From assembly GCA_002702065.1 (NCBI GenBank), contig NZXX01000012.1, forward strand, positions 1 through 64,000: a stretch of 64,000 bases of DNA, in the 5' to 3' direction. The notes under the pieces were generated by a model. The model was not told the DNA's origin. It saw only the letters and a list, made by a program, of their open reading frames with translations, and ran no database searches. Source of the stretch: Anaerolineaceae bacterium (GTDB lineage Bacteria > Chloroflexota > Anaerolineae > Aggregatilineales > Phototrophicaceae). Shown here in pieces: positions 53,628 through 62,413 of the stretch (positions within the stretch are counted from its first letter, which is position 1; each line of letters starts with the position of its first letter). The position numbers and the translations under genes are program-made.

Positions 53628-53793
53628 AAAGCACCTGCCTGATTGTCTGATCGGGAATGTTGGTTACTGGATATGGCCGTTTGAATCTGGTTCTATTGTA
53701 TAGAACTTTTGTTCTGTTTTCAAGTAGGGAAAAACAAACCTGCACCGGCTTCAGTCACGGCGCAGGCTCGCTCAGTGGAATACTTTGGACACT

Positions 53794-54315
53794 TCAGACA
53801 AACAGGAATTTGTCTGCAACTTTCTGTGACCAGGCCTGGATCGTCTGCCAGTTTCGGAAATCCTGATTGTAGTTGCCGGGTGGCTCGGCCCCATCATAAC
53901 GGGCAGCCAGCGTCCAGCGTTCGTTCCAGTCGACGGCGTCCATTTCCAGCCGTCCGGCAAAAGCCGTCAGTTCCTTGAGATGAAACTGCTTCAGTATCCG
54001 GTGGTTGACATATTCATGCAGCGAATGCTCGTAACCATCTGGCTCCAGCACCCGAATGCAGGTGATAAAAAACGCCACCGGCATGTTGGTCAGCTTGCCC
54101 CGAAAACGCTCCAGAAACTGCGACATTTCCGTCAGCCACATCTGAGCGTGGATCGCCGAGCCGAGTACGAAGGCGTCGTATCCGTCCAGGGATTGCACAT
54201 CTGCGACGTTGCTGACGGTGACGTTAAAATCACGCTTTGCCAGTTCCTTGCCAATGAATTCCGCAATTTCGGCTGTCGAGCCGTGTGCGCTGGCGTACCC
54301 TACCAGAACGTTCAT
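53794..54315 (-). CDS. Flavodoxin-like protein (HemG-like)
   Basis: 173 aa. ATG 54315 follows GGGAGG. The FMN phosphate-binding loop is YASAHGSTAEIAEFIGKEL near the N-terminus; LDGYDAFVLGSAIHAQMWL follows as in the flavodoxin_5 group that includes the menaquinone-dependent protoporphyrinogen oxidase HemG. Aromatic residues near the C-terminus (NYNQDFRNWQTIQAW) are typical. A heme-synthesis role is possible, but no hem genes are near, and general flavodoxin-domain functions are equally likely. It stands alone between HD and OmpA-domain genes. Confidence 0.88.
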   Translation of the reverse strand: MNVLVGYASAHGSTAEIAEFIGKELAKRDFNVTVSNVADVQSLDGYDAFVLGSAIHAQMWLTEMSQFLERFRGKLTNMPVAFFITCIRVLEPDGYEHSLHEYVNHRILKQFHLKELTAFAGRLEMDAVDWNERWTLAARYDGAEPPGNYNQDFRNWQTIQAWSQKVADKFLFV

Positions 54316-54416
54316 TGATCCTCCCGCCGCTTACACTACATCGATTAATCAACATGTTAGCATATCGAAGCGGAAAAAGAGGTGATATAGCTCCTTGAAC
54401 AGCGTGTCAAAACTCC

Positions 54417-56291
54417 TTAACGGAGCGTCAGGATTACCTGCCCGTTCAGCGAGATTTCGACTTTGCGCCAGGCTTCGTTTTCGACATCATCGGCTTCACC
54501 AGCATCGCGGGCCGCGCCCTCGCCATGCCCCTGAATCGTGATCTGCTCATCCGGAATACGCAGGTTGTCGCCCAGTACATCGCGGATAGCCTGTAACGTG
54601 TTCTGGGCGCGCAGGTCGGAAAGCTGCTGGTTGCGGACGTCCGTGCCGGTGGTGCTGGTGTACCCATCAATGCGCAGCGTACTGGCCTCACTTTCGAAGC
54701 CGCGCCGCTGCAAGGCACACATCTGCCGGACCGCTTGCAGACCAGTGTCGTTGAGGCTGGGGTCATCCACCGGGAAATGTACGGATTCGCCGCTGCGATA
54801 GTCGCTGTCCGCACTGTCGTCCTGTGGTGGGTGAACATGCTGCAGCACTTCGTCGTGCCCACCAGCCAGATAGCCTGTTGAGACACCCAGTTCCAGCCCG
54901 GCATGGACGCCATACTCGACCATGAAACCGCTGGCATCTGCCGCCAATGGCTCGAACGAACCGTCGCCGTAGAAGGTAATCATGGCAGTTGGGCTGTAGC
55001 CACCGCCGCCGACAAGACTGCCGCTGCCTGTCGCCCCGGTGAGGGCGAACCAGCCCCGAAAGTTGCCACTGGTCCAGGGGAAGGGCGACTCGAATTCTGA
55101 CCAGGCGGTGGTTTGCCCGACGGTGACACCGGCAGACAGCCCGCCCGAAAAACCCGCCATACCGACCGCATACTGCTGGGTCCAGCGGTCAGGCTCCAGC
55201 TTCTCGATGATAAACACCCCACCGAAGACGCCGCCGCCCACCAGCACATCACCGCTGACACCCACTGTCGAAAACATCCAGCGATAGCGGTGCTGGCCGA
55301 GGGGGTCACCACCGGGTTGCATCCCCAGCCGCTGCTGAATATGTTCGGTGTAAGTCGGCTGCTCCATCACGACAATTTGTATCCAGTCCCAGTAGGGCCG
55401 GGTGACAGAGCCGCTGGCTGTCGACTCGCTGGTCAGGATTTCGCGCATGCGCCGGACGACGAGGGGCAGTTGTTCGTTGGCAAACTGCACCATCAAGTCT
55501 TCGATATAGCTGTTGAGGGTGGCTGCCTTGCCAGTGCGGCCAATGCCGGATTCGTCCAGATAGTCGCGGATAATTGTTTTGATGCGTTCGCAGCTGCGTC
55601 CCAGACGTTCTTCCTCGTCGCGGTCCAGCGGCGCGTTGATGCTGGCTTCGATCACCCCGCGCATTTCTTCGGGGGCGGCCTCAATCGCCTCATCGGAAGC
55701 GCGCGAGGTCGTGGCTGTGCGTTCGAACGCATGGGTCCAGCCGCTTTCGGACAGCATCTGCAAGCGGGCGCCGCTGGCAGACTGCGTAAAGGTCATGGTC
55801 CCACTTGATACTTCGCGCCCGACGGAATTGACACGCCGGTAGCGGTACGTATTGGGCGCACCATCTTCAACCAGGTCCGCTGTGATGCGCGACTGCTCCA
55901 GCCGCTGGTGCTGTACTGCGTTGGTATGGCTGCGGTAGACACGCCGCTGCTGCCAGCCCTCAAGGTGATGCCCGGCCTGATTGATCTGAATGGTGATGCG
56001 GTTGCTGCCACCGGGGTCCAGCGCTTCGTAGCTGCCGGTGACATCCAGCCCGGTCATTTCCGGCGCGGCGGCATCTGGCGTGGTGGCCCCGGCGCGGCGC
56101 ATCAACAGGCGCTGGGTGGCCTGGTTGCCAATCGTCCGCTGTAACCGCAGGACACTGCCAACGCCGTTCGTTTGAAAGAGGCTGCCCGGTTCGTCGGACA
56201 GCCCCATATTGTTCGTTTGTGGCTGGGGGTTTGTTTTGTTCCGAGCCTCAGATGAGCGGTCTGATCCGGATTTGTTCTGTCTTTCCGCCAA
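54417..56291 (-). CDS. eCIS-cargo-like N-terminus with OmpA-type C-terminal domain
   Basis: 624 aa. The start is TTG 56291 after GAGGGTG. No signal peptide. The first 45 residues are polar and disordered; residues 47-63 read VLRLQRTIGNQATQRLL, the LQRTIGNQAVQRLL-type motif common in extracellular contractile injection system-associated proteins with DUF4157. A middle domain (about 78-300) has LDVTGSYEALDPGGSNRITI and a helical segment with EEMRGVIEASINAPLDRDEE. A glycine-rich beta region follows (about 330-480). Residues about 535-620 form an OmpA-like peptidoglycan-binding domain (IDGYTSTTGTDVRNQQLSDL, RAQNTLQAIRDVLGDN). No tube, sheath or baseplate genes are in the window. Probably an injected or loaded effector; the activity is unknown. 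Confidence 0.75.
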   Translation of the reverse strand: MAERQNKSGSDRSSEARNKTNPQPQTNNMGLSDEPGSLFQTNGVGSVLRLQRTIGNQATQRLLMRRAGATTPDAAAPEMTGLDVTGSYEALDPGGSNRITIQINQAGHHLEGWQQRRVYRSHTNAVQHQRLEQSRITADLVEDGAPNTYRYRRVNSVGREVSSGTMTFTQSASGARLQMLSESGWTHAFERTATTSRASDEAIEAAPEEMRGVIEASINAPLDRDEEERLGRSCERIKTIIRDYLDESGIGRTGKAATLNSYIEDLMVQFANEQLPLVVRRMREILTSESTASGSVTRPYWDWIQIVVMEQPTYTEHIQQRLGMQPGGDPLGQHRYRWMFSTVGVSGDVLVGGGVFGGVFIIEKLEPDRWTQQYAVGMAGFSGGLSAGVTVGQTTAWSEFESPFPWTSGNFRGWFALTGATGSGSLVGGGGYSPTAMITFYGDGSFEPLAADASGFMVEYGVHAGLELGVSTGYLAGGHDEVLQHVHPPQDDSADSDYRSGESVHFPVDDPSLNDTGLQAVRQMCALQRRGFESEASTLRIDGYTSTTGTDVRNQQLSDLRAQNTLQAIRDVLGDNLRIPDEQITIQGHGEGAARDAGEADDVENEAWRKVEISLNGQVILTLR

Positions 56292-56340
56292 AGCACCCTC
56301 TTATGTTTACGTTGATGCGTATGCAGTGTGCAGGGTAGGG

Positions 56341-57420
56341 CTAAAGTTGGACGTAGCTGTTTTCGGCCAGAATCAGGCGGTGGGCATCGGGTACGTGCTG
56401 CGCCGAAGTCACCTGCGAGTTGTCTGCCAGCAAACTGGAGTCGATGCGGCCCGGCATGTTGCGGATTACGCAGTCTTTCATGACGATGCTGGCTTCAATT
56501 TCGCTGCTTTCGATGACGACATTATCGCCCAGCGAGGTATACGGCCCGACGTAGCTTTCCTTGATGACGACGTTATCGCCGATAATCACCGGCCCGCGAA
56601 TCACGCTGTCGATGATCTGGCTGCCCTTGCCCAGAATAACGCGGTGCGACACTTCGGAATTACCGCGAATTTGCAGGCCATCCTCCGGCGGCGGGGTGTA
56701 GGGCAGTTCGCCCAGCACCAGTTGATTGGCCTGAATAATGGCGTCCGGTTTACCGGCGTCCATCCACCAGCCCTTGAGGATGTAGGGGCGCACTTTTTTA
56801 TCGTTGGCGATCAGCCATTGGATCGCGTCGGTAATTTCGAGTTCGTTACGCCACGAGGGCTTGATATTGGAAATGGCTTCGAAGATGGATTTGCGGAACA
56901 GATACACCCCGGAAATCGCCAGATTCGATGGCGGGTTCTGCGGTTTTTCGACCACCTTCGTGATACGGTCATAGTTTTCGCTTAGCGCCGCAATCCCGAA
57001 CCGGCTGGGGTCCGCCACTTCGCCCAGGGCAACCGCCGCTTCAGCATCCGACTCTTCGAATGTCATCAACAGGCTTTCCATCTTGTCCTGAAAGACATTG
57101 TCGCCCAGGAACACACAGAACGGCTCATCACCGACAAAGGGCTTTGCCAGATTGACGGCGTGGGCCAGCCCCAACTGCTCGGCCTGTACAATGTATTCGA
57201 GTTTGACGCCGAGCTTTTTTCCATCACCAAGCTGCTTGCAGATCGGCGAATCCAGATCGTTGACGATAATTCCAATGGGTCCGTAGCCGGAGTCCCGCAG
57301 GATATCGATTGCATATTCAATTAACGCCTTGTTCGCAACCGGAACCAGCGGCTTGGGCATGGTCAATGTCACCGGACGCAGACGTGTTCCCTGGCCTGCT
57401 GCCAGAATAATGGCTTTCAT
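56341..57420 (-). CDS. Sugar-1-phosphate nucleotidylyltransferase, long RmlA/StrD type
   Basis: 359 aa. ATG 57420 has GGAGG 11 bases upstream. The N-terminal nucleotidyltransferase shows LAAGQGTRLRPVT (6-18), MPKPLVPVANKALIEYAI, VFLGDNVFQD and SGVYLFRKSIFEAISN. A left-handed beta-helix tail follows (about 245-350: VSHRVILGKGSQIIDSVIRG, PVIIGDNVVIKESYVGPYTS). The length fits the long RmlA group (about 355 aa), which activates glucose 1-phosphate as dTDP-glucose for deoxysugar synthesis; no rmlBCD follows. Together with the glycosyltransferases of this window it points to surface-glycan production. Confidence 0.93.
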   Translation of the reverse strand: MKAIILAAGQGTRLRPVTLTMPKPLVPVANKALIEYAIDILRDSGYGPIGIIVNDLDSPICKQLGDGKKLGVKLEYIVQAEQLGLAHAVNLAKPFVGDEPFCVFLGDNVFQDKMESLLMTFEESDAEAAVALGEVADPSRFGIAALSENYDRITKVVEKPQNPPSNLAISGVYLFRKSIFEAISNIKPSWRNELEITDAIQWLIANDKKVRPYILKGWWMDAGKPDAIIQANQLVLGELPYTPPPEDGLQIRGNSEVSHRVILGKGSQIIDSVIRGPVIIGDNVVIKESYVGPYTSLGDNVVIESSEIEASIVMKDCVIRNMPGRIDSSLLADNSQVTSAQHVPDAHRLILAENSYVQL

Positions 57421-57687
57421 GTGGGAGTTGTCCTCCAGAGGATTATGTTAACTGTCAACCATAGTACTCAGTATTCCAAAGGCCAGCAAGCGACACTTTA
57501 CCCATATCACGCTGTAAGGTAGCGATTGCCACCAGGATATGGAACAATTGCTTGATTGTGTATGATTGTACAATGCAGCATGTCTGAATATGACATCAAG
57601 TAGACAATACCAAAGGGATTGCTCAAAGACGGTCTTCACTGCCCGGTGATGATGATCTGTTATGGTGATGGGGATAATTCGGAAATC

Positions 57688-58260
57688 ATGGATAAGCTGT
57701 TGATTCTGGTGCGCCATTCCATATCCCGGCAGGACCCGACGGTATCGGCCCATCAGTGGACGCTGACCGAGGAGGGCCTCGCGCGCTGTGAGCTGCTGGC
57801 CCGGCACTTGCAAGCGCATCAACCGTCGGTGATTGTCAGCAGCGAGGAACCGAAGGCCGTGCAAACCGCGCAGGCGGTGGCGGATCGGCTGCGTTTGCCG
57901 CACCACACCGAGCATGATCTGCATGAACACCGGCGCACCTCGGCTCCATATGGCACTCAGGCCGAATTTGAGGCTCGCATCCGCCGCTTGCTGGAACACC
58001 CGGACCAACTGGTTTTTGGCGACGAAACCGGCGGCGCCGCCTGCGACCGTTTTCAGGCTGCTATCGAAAAACTGCTCGCCCATCACCCGCAGCAGACCCT
58101 CGCAGCCGTGACGCATGGCACCGTCATGACGCTGTTCCTGGCGCGGGTGGCCGGGGTTGATGCGTTCTCGTTCTGGCAAAAGCTGGGGATGCCGGCTTAC
58201 GTGGTGTTGAGCCTGCCGGATTATGCGCTGCTGAAGATCGTTGCAGTGGTTAAGGACTGA
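57688..58260 (+). CDS. Histidine phosphatase-family protein
   Basis: 190 aa. ATG 57688 is taken since MDKLLILVRHS is the family opening; the frame extends to 57619 without a ribosome site. The first motif is LVRHSISRQD, with serine replacing glycine of RHG; the second histidine lies in LAAVTHGTVMTLFLARVAG. SSEEPKAVQTAQAVADRLRL matches the family core. It is a phosphoglycerate-mutase-like phosphatase for small molecules. Its last 11 bases overlap the convergent esterase gene. Confidence 0.87.
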   Translation: MDKLLILVRHSISRQDPTVSAHQWTLTEEGLARCELLARHLQAHQPSVIVSSEEPKAVQTAQAVADRLRLPHHTEHDLHEHRRTSAPYGTQAEFEARIRRLLEHPDQLVFGDETGGAACDRFQAAIEKLLAHHPQQTLAAVTHGTVMTLFLARVAGVDAFSFWQKLGMPAYVVLSLPDYALLKIVAVVKD

Positions 58261-59170
58261 CAGAGACTTCTGGTGTCGCTTCGGCTTGCTGGCGCGCTGG
58301 CAGGTTGACCAGCCAGTCCATGATGATGGCGCTGGCGTCGATGTCGCGGTTGAGCGCGCCTAGTTCGATATCGACGTCGAAGGGTCTGCCGGGCCAGGTA
58401 TGACCGCCCCCTTCAATGCCGTAGAGCACAACCTGCGTGTTGGCTTCACAATCGGACAGCATGATGCGCCGTACCGTTGACTGGTCATCCGGGTCTACAT
58501 CTGGCAGGATTTCACCGGTGATCGCTGCCGGGTCCTGATTGCAGCCATTGCGCTTTGCCCAGAACGAAAACGAATCGATGGCGGATAAGCCAAATAACTG
58601 CCCATTGTTCAGTTGCACCCGATTCCAGGGCAGGATGCGGTCATCGGTGCCATGAATCATCAGGATCGACATGGGGGTTTCGCTGCAATCGCGGATAACC
58701 GGCACATACAACGGCGCTGCCACCCCGGCCACCGCAGCGAAGGTATCCGGCGCGGCGCAGGCCAGCTTGTACGCCATCAGCGCCCCGTTGGACATGCCTG
58801 CTGCATAAATGCGCGTCCGGTCAAGCGTGTACCGGGTGCCGATGTGGTCGACGAGCCACACCAGAAAGGCCACATCGTCCGACCGAATAGGGCCATCAGC
58901 CGTCGGAATGCCAGTGCCCACGTCCCAGTTATGGTCGATGCCATCCGGGTAGACGACGATAAACCCGCTTTCCTCCGCCAGTGCATCCAGCCCCAGCCAG
59001 CCCTGAGAGCGCGCACCCGTGCCGCCAGCGCCATGCAGCACCAGCAGCAGCGGGGCCGGTTCCTGCGCCGTGTAACTGGCCGGCACGTAAATCTCGTATG
59101 TTCGCTCGTCAAAGTCCTGTACCGTGCGCAACGACACGGCCCACAGGATAGCCCAGATGATGGTCAGCAT
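58250..59170 (-). CDS. Secreted or anchored PHB-depolymerase-like esterase (LpqC type)
   Basis: 306 aa. The N-terminus has a short hydrophobic segment (LTIIWAILWAVSL), a signal or anchor. The alpha/beta-hydrolase core: LLLVLHGAGGTGARSQGWLG, the nucleophile S127 in AAGMSNGALMAY, acid in HGTDDRILPW (D176 or D177), and H257 in GGGHTWPG. This set is diagnostic of poly(3-hydroxybutyrate) depolymerase-like LpqC esterases, which include feruloyl and acetyl xylan esterases. The polymer substrate is undetermined. It converges with a phosphatase (11-base tail overlap) and is divergent from a PD40 protein. Confidence 0.9.
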   Translation of the reverse strand: MLTIIWAILWAVSLRTVQDFDERTYEIYVPASYTAQEPAPLLLVLHGAGGTGARSQGWLGLDALAEESGFIVVYPDGIDHNWDVGTGIPTADGPIRSDDVAFLVWLVDHIGTRYTLDRTRIYAAGMSNGALMAYKLACAAPDTFAAVAGVAAPLYVPVIRDCSETPMSILMIHGTDDRILPWNRVQLNNGQLFGLSAIDSFSFWAKRNGCNQDPAAITGEILPDVDPDDQSTVRRIMLSDCEANTQVVLYGIEGGGHTWPGRPFDVDIELGALNRDIDASAIIMDWLVNLPARQQAEATPEVSVSP

Positions 59171-59287
59171 AGTCGCATGTCCTCAACTGGCGGTTATCTT
59201 ACCCTGCCCGCATGAGCCAGCACAATGATCGGGGCTGGGGTATCATTATCAAAAATTAAAAGATATTTTGCGCGGGTGTTATTTCAG

Positions 59288-60343
59288 ATGAGTATGCGGC
59301 TGGTTTTGAGACTGGTTGTGATCGTGCTGGCGGTGCTGCTGCCACTGGTGGGGGTGGCCTTTGCTGTCGCGCCCGTGCTGCCCCAGGCGGGCCAGCTCAG
59401 TTATAGCGCAGGGTCGCGCATCTATCTGCTGGATGTGGCGCGCGGTCTGCCAGTTGTGCTGCTGGATGATTCGCTGCGTCCGCCGTTGTGGTCACCGGAT
59501 GGCCAGCAAATGGTCTATGTGCAGCAGACCGGTACCGAAGCGACGATGGCGGATAATGTGATGTACGCAGCGGATTTCGCCCGTTCGGCGCGGGTGCTGC
59601 TGGCTGGCAGCGGTGATGGCGCATTTGTCGAGCATTTCCCGGTCTGGTCGCCGTTTGCGCCGCAGGTCGCTTTTACCTATGTCCAGCCGGAATCCGATCG
59701 CCTTGAACTGGCGGTGGTACAGCCGGATAAGGGAATTCTGCGAACCGCTAATGTGGCGAACCTGATCCCCCGCAGCTCCGAATTGGCCTGGACTGCGGCA
59801 GACCGGCTGCGTTATGTGACGGTTGGCAGCGGAACGGTGCGCCTGAATGAACTCAATCTGGAGACGATGCAGCGTGAAGTGGTGCACCGGTGGCCGTTCG
59901 AAACCATGACCGCCCGGCTGCCGGCCATGTCGGCAGATGGGGAACGCTTCATCCTCCCGGCGATTACCCCGGATGCCTTGAACTTTGAATTGTACCTGTT
60001 TGATAACCGGACGGATGACATCCGGAATTTATCCAACCGGTCCAGCCACATGGATACCAATGCCATCTGGTCGCCGGACGAGCAGTACGTCATGTTCCGG
60101 TCGCTCAATGACGCCGGGCAATTTGTTGTACTGATGGCAGCGGATGGCAGCCAGCAGTCGACGCTTTACCGGGTCAGTGGCGCGTTATTCAGTCAGTTAA
60201 CCTGGTCGCCCGATGGTCGGTTCGCTTCGGTGATTATGAATCAGTCCGGCCAGAAACACCTGTGCATCATCGCGCTGGCCGACGCCGCCGTGACGTGCCC
60301 GGCTGAAGATGTGGATCAGGCGATGTGGCGGCCTTTACCCTGA
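59288..60343 (+). CDS. Membrane-anchored PD40 beta-propeller protein
   Basis: 351 aa. ATG 59288 gives an N-terminal hydrophobic segment (MSMRLVLRLVVIVLAVLLPL), an anchor or signal; the frame continues to 59225. The rest is TolB-type PD40 repeats, with LWSPDGQQMVYVQQTG, VWSPFAPQVAFTYVQPESDR, IWSPDEQYVMFRSL and LTWSPDGRFASVIM. Propellers of this kind bind peptides or glycans and often sit in sensory or secretion systems. A second PD40 protein follows the Ser/Thr kinase 1 kb away on the other strand. Confidence 0.85.
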   Translation: MSMRLVLRLVVIVLAVLLPLVGVAFAVAPVLPQAGQLSYSAGSRIYLLDVARGLPVVLLDDSLRPPLWSPDGQQMVYVQQTGTEATMADNVMYAADFARSARVLLAGSGDGAFVEHFPVWSPFAPQVAFTYVQPESDRLELAVVQPDKGILRTANVANLIPRSSELAWTAADRLRYVTVGSGTVRLNELNLETMQREVVHRWPFETMTARLPAMSADGERFILPAITPDALNFELYLFDNRTDDIRNLSNRSSHMDTNAIWSPDEQYVMFRSLNDAGQFVVLMAADGSQQSTLYRVSGALFSQLTWSPDGRFASVIMNQSGQKHLCIIALADAAVTCPAEDVDQAMWRPLP

Positions 60344-60348
60344 CGCAC

Positions 60349-61335
60349 TCAGGGGCTGGGTTGCAGGCATCCCGGTAACTCGCTGACACTGCGCGGCCAG
60401 TCGCGGGCATAAAACGCCAGATACTCCGTCACATGGGCCTGCCAGTAATCTTCGCTATGATCGCCGACCGGATGAATCAGATAGGTATGGGGAATCCCGC
60501 GTGCGCTCAGGCGGCTGGAAAAGAGCCGCTGGCCCTCACCTGCCAGGTCGCTGGCGGCGTTATCGAGGTAGAGCCGCAGATTGGCTTCTTCCAGAAACGA
60601 CGAATTCAGTGCCAGATCGAGCGGGTTGAATGCGGCGGGAGCATTGCCCTCGTCAAACACCGCGCTGTGGGCACCGGCCTTGCCAAAAATGTCCGGGTGA
60701 CGCAGGGCGATGCTGTAGGCCCAGAAGCCGCCGCGCGAGATGCCACCAATGGCCCGGTACTGCGCTTGATTCCACGTGCAGAAATCGCGCTCGATAGCGG
60801 GCACAAGCTCATCGAGAATTACCGTTTCGTAAGATGCGCTTGGCGGAAAGCTGTCGCGGTTGGCGATGCTGCCGGTATAGGGCATTACCAGAATCATGGG
60901 CGCAACGGCCCCCAGCCGAATACCCTGATCCAGCGCTTCATCAATGCCGAGCCGGTCCCACTGGATTTCATCATACCCCTGCCCGTGCAGCAGAATGGTG
61001 TACGGGTAACGTTTCTGTGTTTCCAGATAGCACGGTGGGATATAAACGCGATAGCGCAGGTTTTCGCCCGCCACTTCGCTGCGAAAGTCGTCGAACGCCA
61101 GCATGGTGCCGCCTTCAGCCTCGCACGGGAACGGTGTGGCTGTTGGGGTGTAATCCGGTGTGGGCGTGGGCAGCGGTGTGCGCGTTGCTTCGGGGGTGGC
61201 GGTGGGCAGCGGCGTGCTGGATGGCACCGGGGTCACGATAATAACCTGTGGTGCGGGCGCAGGGGCCAGCGGTTCGCACGCGGCCAGCCATATGATGAGC
61301 AGGATGAGGGTGTGATAGATGTGTCTGTTTTGCAT
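60349..61335 (-). CDS. Lipoprotein esterase of alpha/beta-hydrolase (esterase D / enterochelin esterase-like) type
   Basis: 328 aa. ATG 61335 gives a lipoprotein signal with lipobox LAAC (C20); the longer frame to 61383 lacks this sense. A long Pro/Thr linker (TPLPTATPEATRTPLPTPTP) lifts the enzyme off the membrane. The hydrolase core: YRVYIPPCYLETQKRYPYTI, LLHGQGYDEIQWDRLGIDEA, nucleophile serine in GGISRGGFWAYSIAL, and HPVGDHSEDYWQAH with a likely catalytic histidine. Relatives cleave surface esters or ferric-enterochelin-like lactones; the siderophore operon is 55 kb away so no link is implied. Confidence 0.87.
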   Translation of the reverse strand: MQNRHIYHTLILLIIWLAACEPLAPAPAPQVIIVTPVPSSTPLPTATPEATRTPLPTPTPDYTPTATPFPCEAEGGTMLAFDDFRSEVAGENLRYRVYIPPCYLETQKRYPYTILLHGQGYDEIQWDRLGIDEALDQGIRLGAVAPMILVMPYTGSIANRDSFPPSASYETVILDELVPAIERDFCTWNQAQYRAIGGISRGGFWAYSIALRHPDIFGKAGAHSAVFDEGNAPAAFNPLDLALNSSFLEEANLRLYLDNAASDLAGEGQRLFSSRLSARGIPHTYLIHPVGDHSEDYWQAHVTEYLAFYARDWPRSVSELPGCLQPSP

Positions 61336-61370
61336 GGCGGGTATTATAGCGACAGTTGACGGTTCGGCAA

Positions 61371-62402
61371 CTAAGGCCGCCACGCAGGCGATTGTCCGTT
61401 TAGCCCATTGGCGAGGATGCGCCAGCGACCATCGCGCAGGTTGACAAAAAAGATCGAGCGCGTGGCTTCGATAGCGTAGCTGAAAGCGATATAACGGCCA
61501 TCTGGCGACCAGCGGGCAGAGACGATGCTGCCGTTCTGATCAACGAGCGTCTGGGTGTGCTGCCCCTCCAGATTGCCGATAATCACGCGGCGGTCATAAC
61601 GCTCGTTGAATGGGGCCAGCCACAGCAGTTCATCACCACTGGGCGACCACTGCGGCAGCGTGTCATCCAGATGGTTGGCGGAGATGTTGACCGGCTCACC
61701 CACATTCAGGTCTTGAACGAACACATCAAAATCACCGCCATCCCGGTTGGACAAAAACAGGATCATCGTGCCATCCGGCGACCACTGCGGTAGCAGATCA
61801 ACCGCTGGGTTATGGGTGATGTTGCGCGGTTCGCAGTCTGCCGGTTCACAGGCTACATCAAGCAGGAAAATGTCGCTGTTGCCAGCCCGCTGCGAGGTAA
61901 ACAGAATCTGGCTGCCATCCGGCGACCAGGCAGGCTCGGTGTCGTCGGCAGGGTGCTCGGTCAGGTTGCGAATAGCGCGCGTATCCACATCGAGCAGGAA
62001 AATGTCATTCAGTCCGTTGTTCGGGGCGACATAGACGATGTGACGATTGTCCGGTGCCCATGCCATAAAGCGGTTGACGCCAGCCGATTCGAGCGACAGC
62101 GACCGCCGGTTGCGCCCGGTTGCGTCGATGACGTACAACGTGGGATTGCGGTTTTCTCTGGAGAAGTAGGCGATGCGCTGACCATCCGGGGACCATGCCG
62201 GGTCGGTGTCGTAGGCGGAATCGCGCGTGAGCTGGCGGGTCTGGTTGCGGGTGACGTCGCTGATATACAGATTGCCATCGATTCCGGCAAAGGCCAGCAC
62301 CTGCCCGCCGGTGAGGGATGGCCCCAGCCACAGCGTCGACTGAATGAGCAGCAGCAAAATAAAGGTGAATATCAGCAGCGGGCGGGTCAGTAGAGCAGAC
62401 AC
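61371..62402 (-). CDS. Membrane-anchored TolB-like PD40 protein
   Basis: 343 aa. The start is taken as GTG 62402, after the kinase stop; the open frame upstream to 62639 lies inside the kinase gene and is not coding here. A single hydrophobic helix (IFTFILLLLIQSTLWLG, about 11-30) anchors it. At least six PD40 repeats follow: AWSPDGQRIAYFSRENRN, AWAPDNRHIVYVAPNNG, AWSPDGSQILFTSQRAGNSD, QWSPDGTMILFLSNRDGGDF, QWSPSGDELLWLA and RWSPDGRYIAFSYA. It follows the kinase by 11 bases and is probably its operon partner, perhaps as extracellular sensor or target. Confidence 0.88.
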   Translation of the reverse strand: MSALLTRPLLIFTFILLLLIQSTLWLGPSLTGGQVLAFAGIDGNLYISDVTRNQTRQLTRDSAYDTDPAWSPDGQRIAYFSRENRNPTLYVIDATGRNRRSLSLESAGVNRFMAWAPDNRHIVYVAPNNGLNDIFLLDVDTRAIRNLTEHPADDTEPAWSPDGSQILFTSQRAGNSDIFLLDVACEPADCEPRNITHNPAVDLLPQWSPDGTMILFLSNRDGGDFDVFVQDLNVGEPVNISANHLDDTLPQWSPSGDELLWLAPFNERYDRRVIIGNLEGQHTQTLVDQNGSIVSARWSPDGRYIAFSYAIEATRSIFFVNLRDGRWRILANGLNGQSPAWRP

Positions 62403-62413
62403 GGGCTTTGTGC

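Noticed and set aside
54417..57420. A complete contractile injection locus around the OmpA-domain protein
   Set aside because: Neighbours are a flavodoxin and a nucleotidylyltransferase; no sheath, tube, baseplate or AAA ATPase gene is present in the window.
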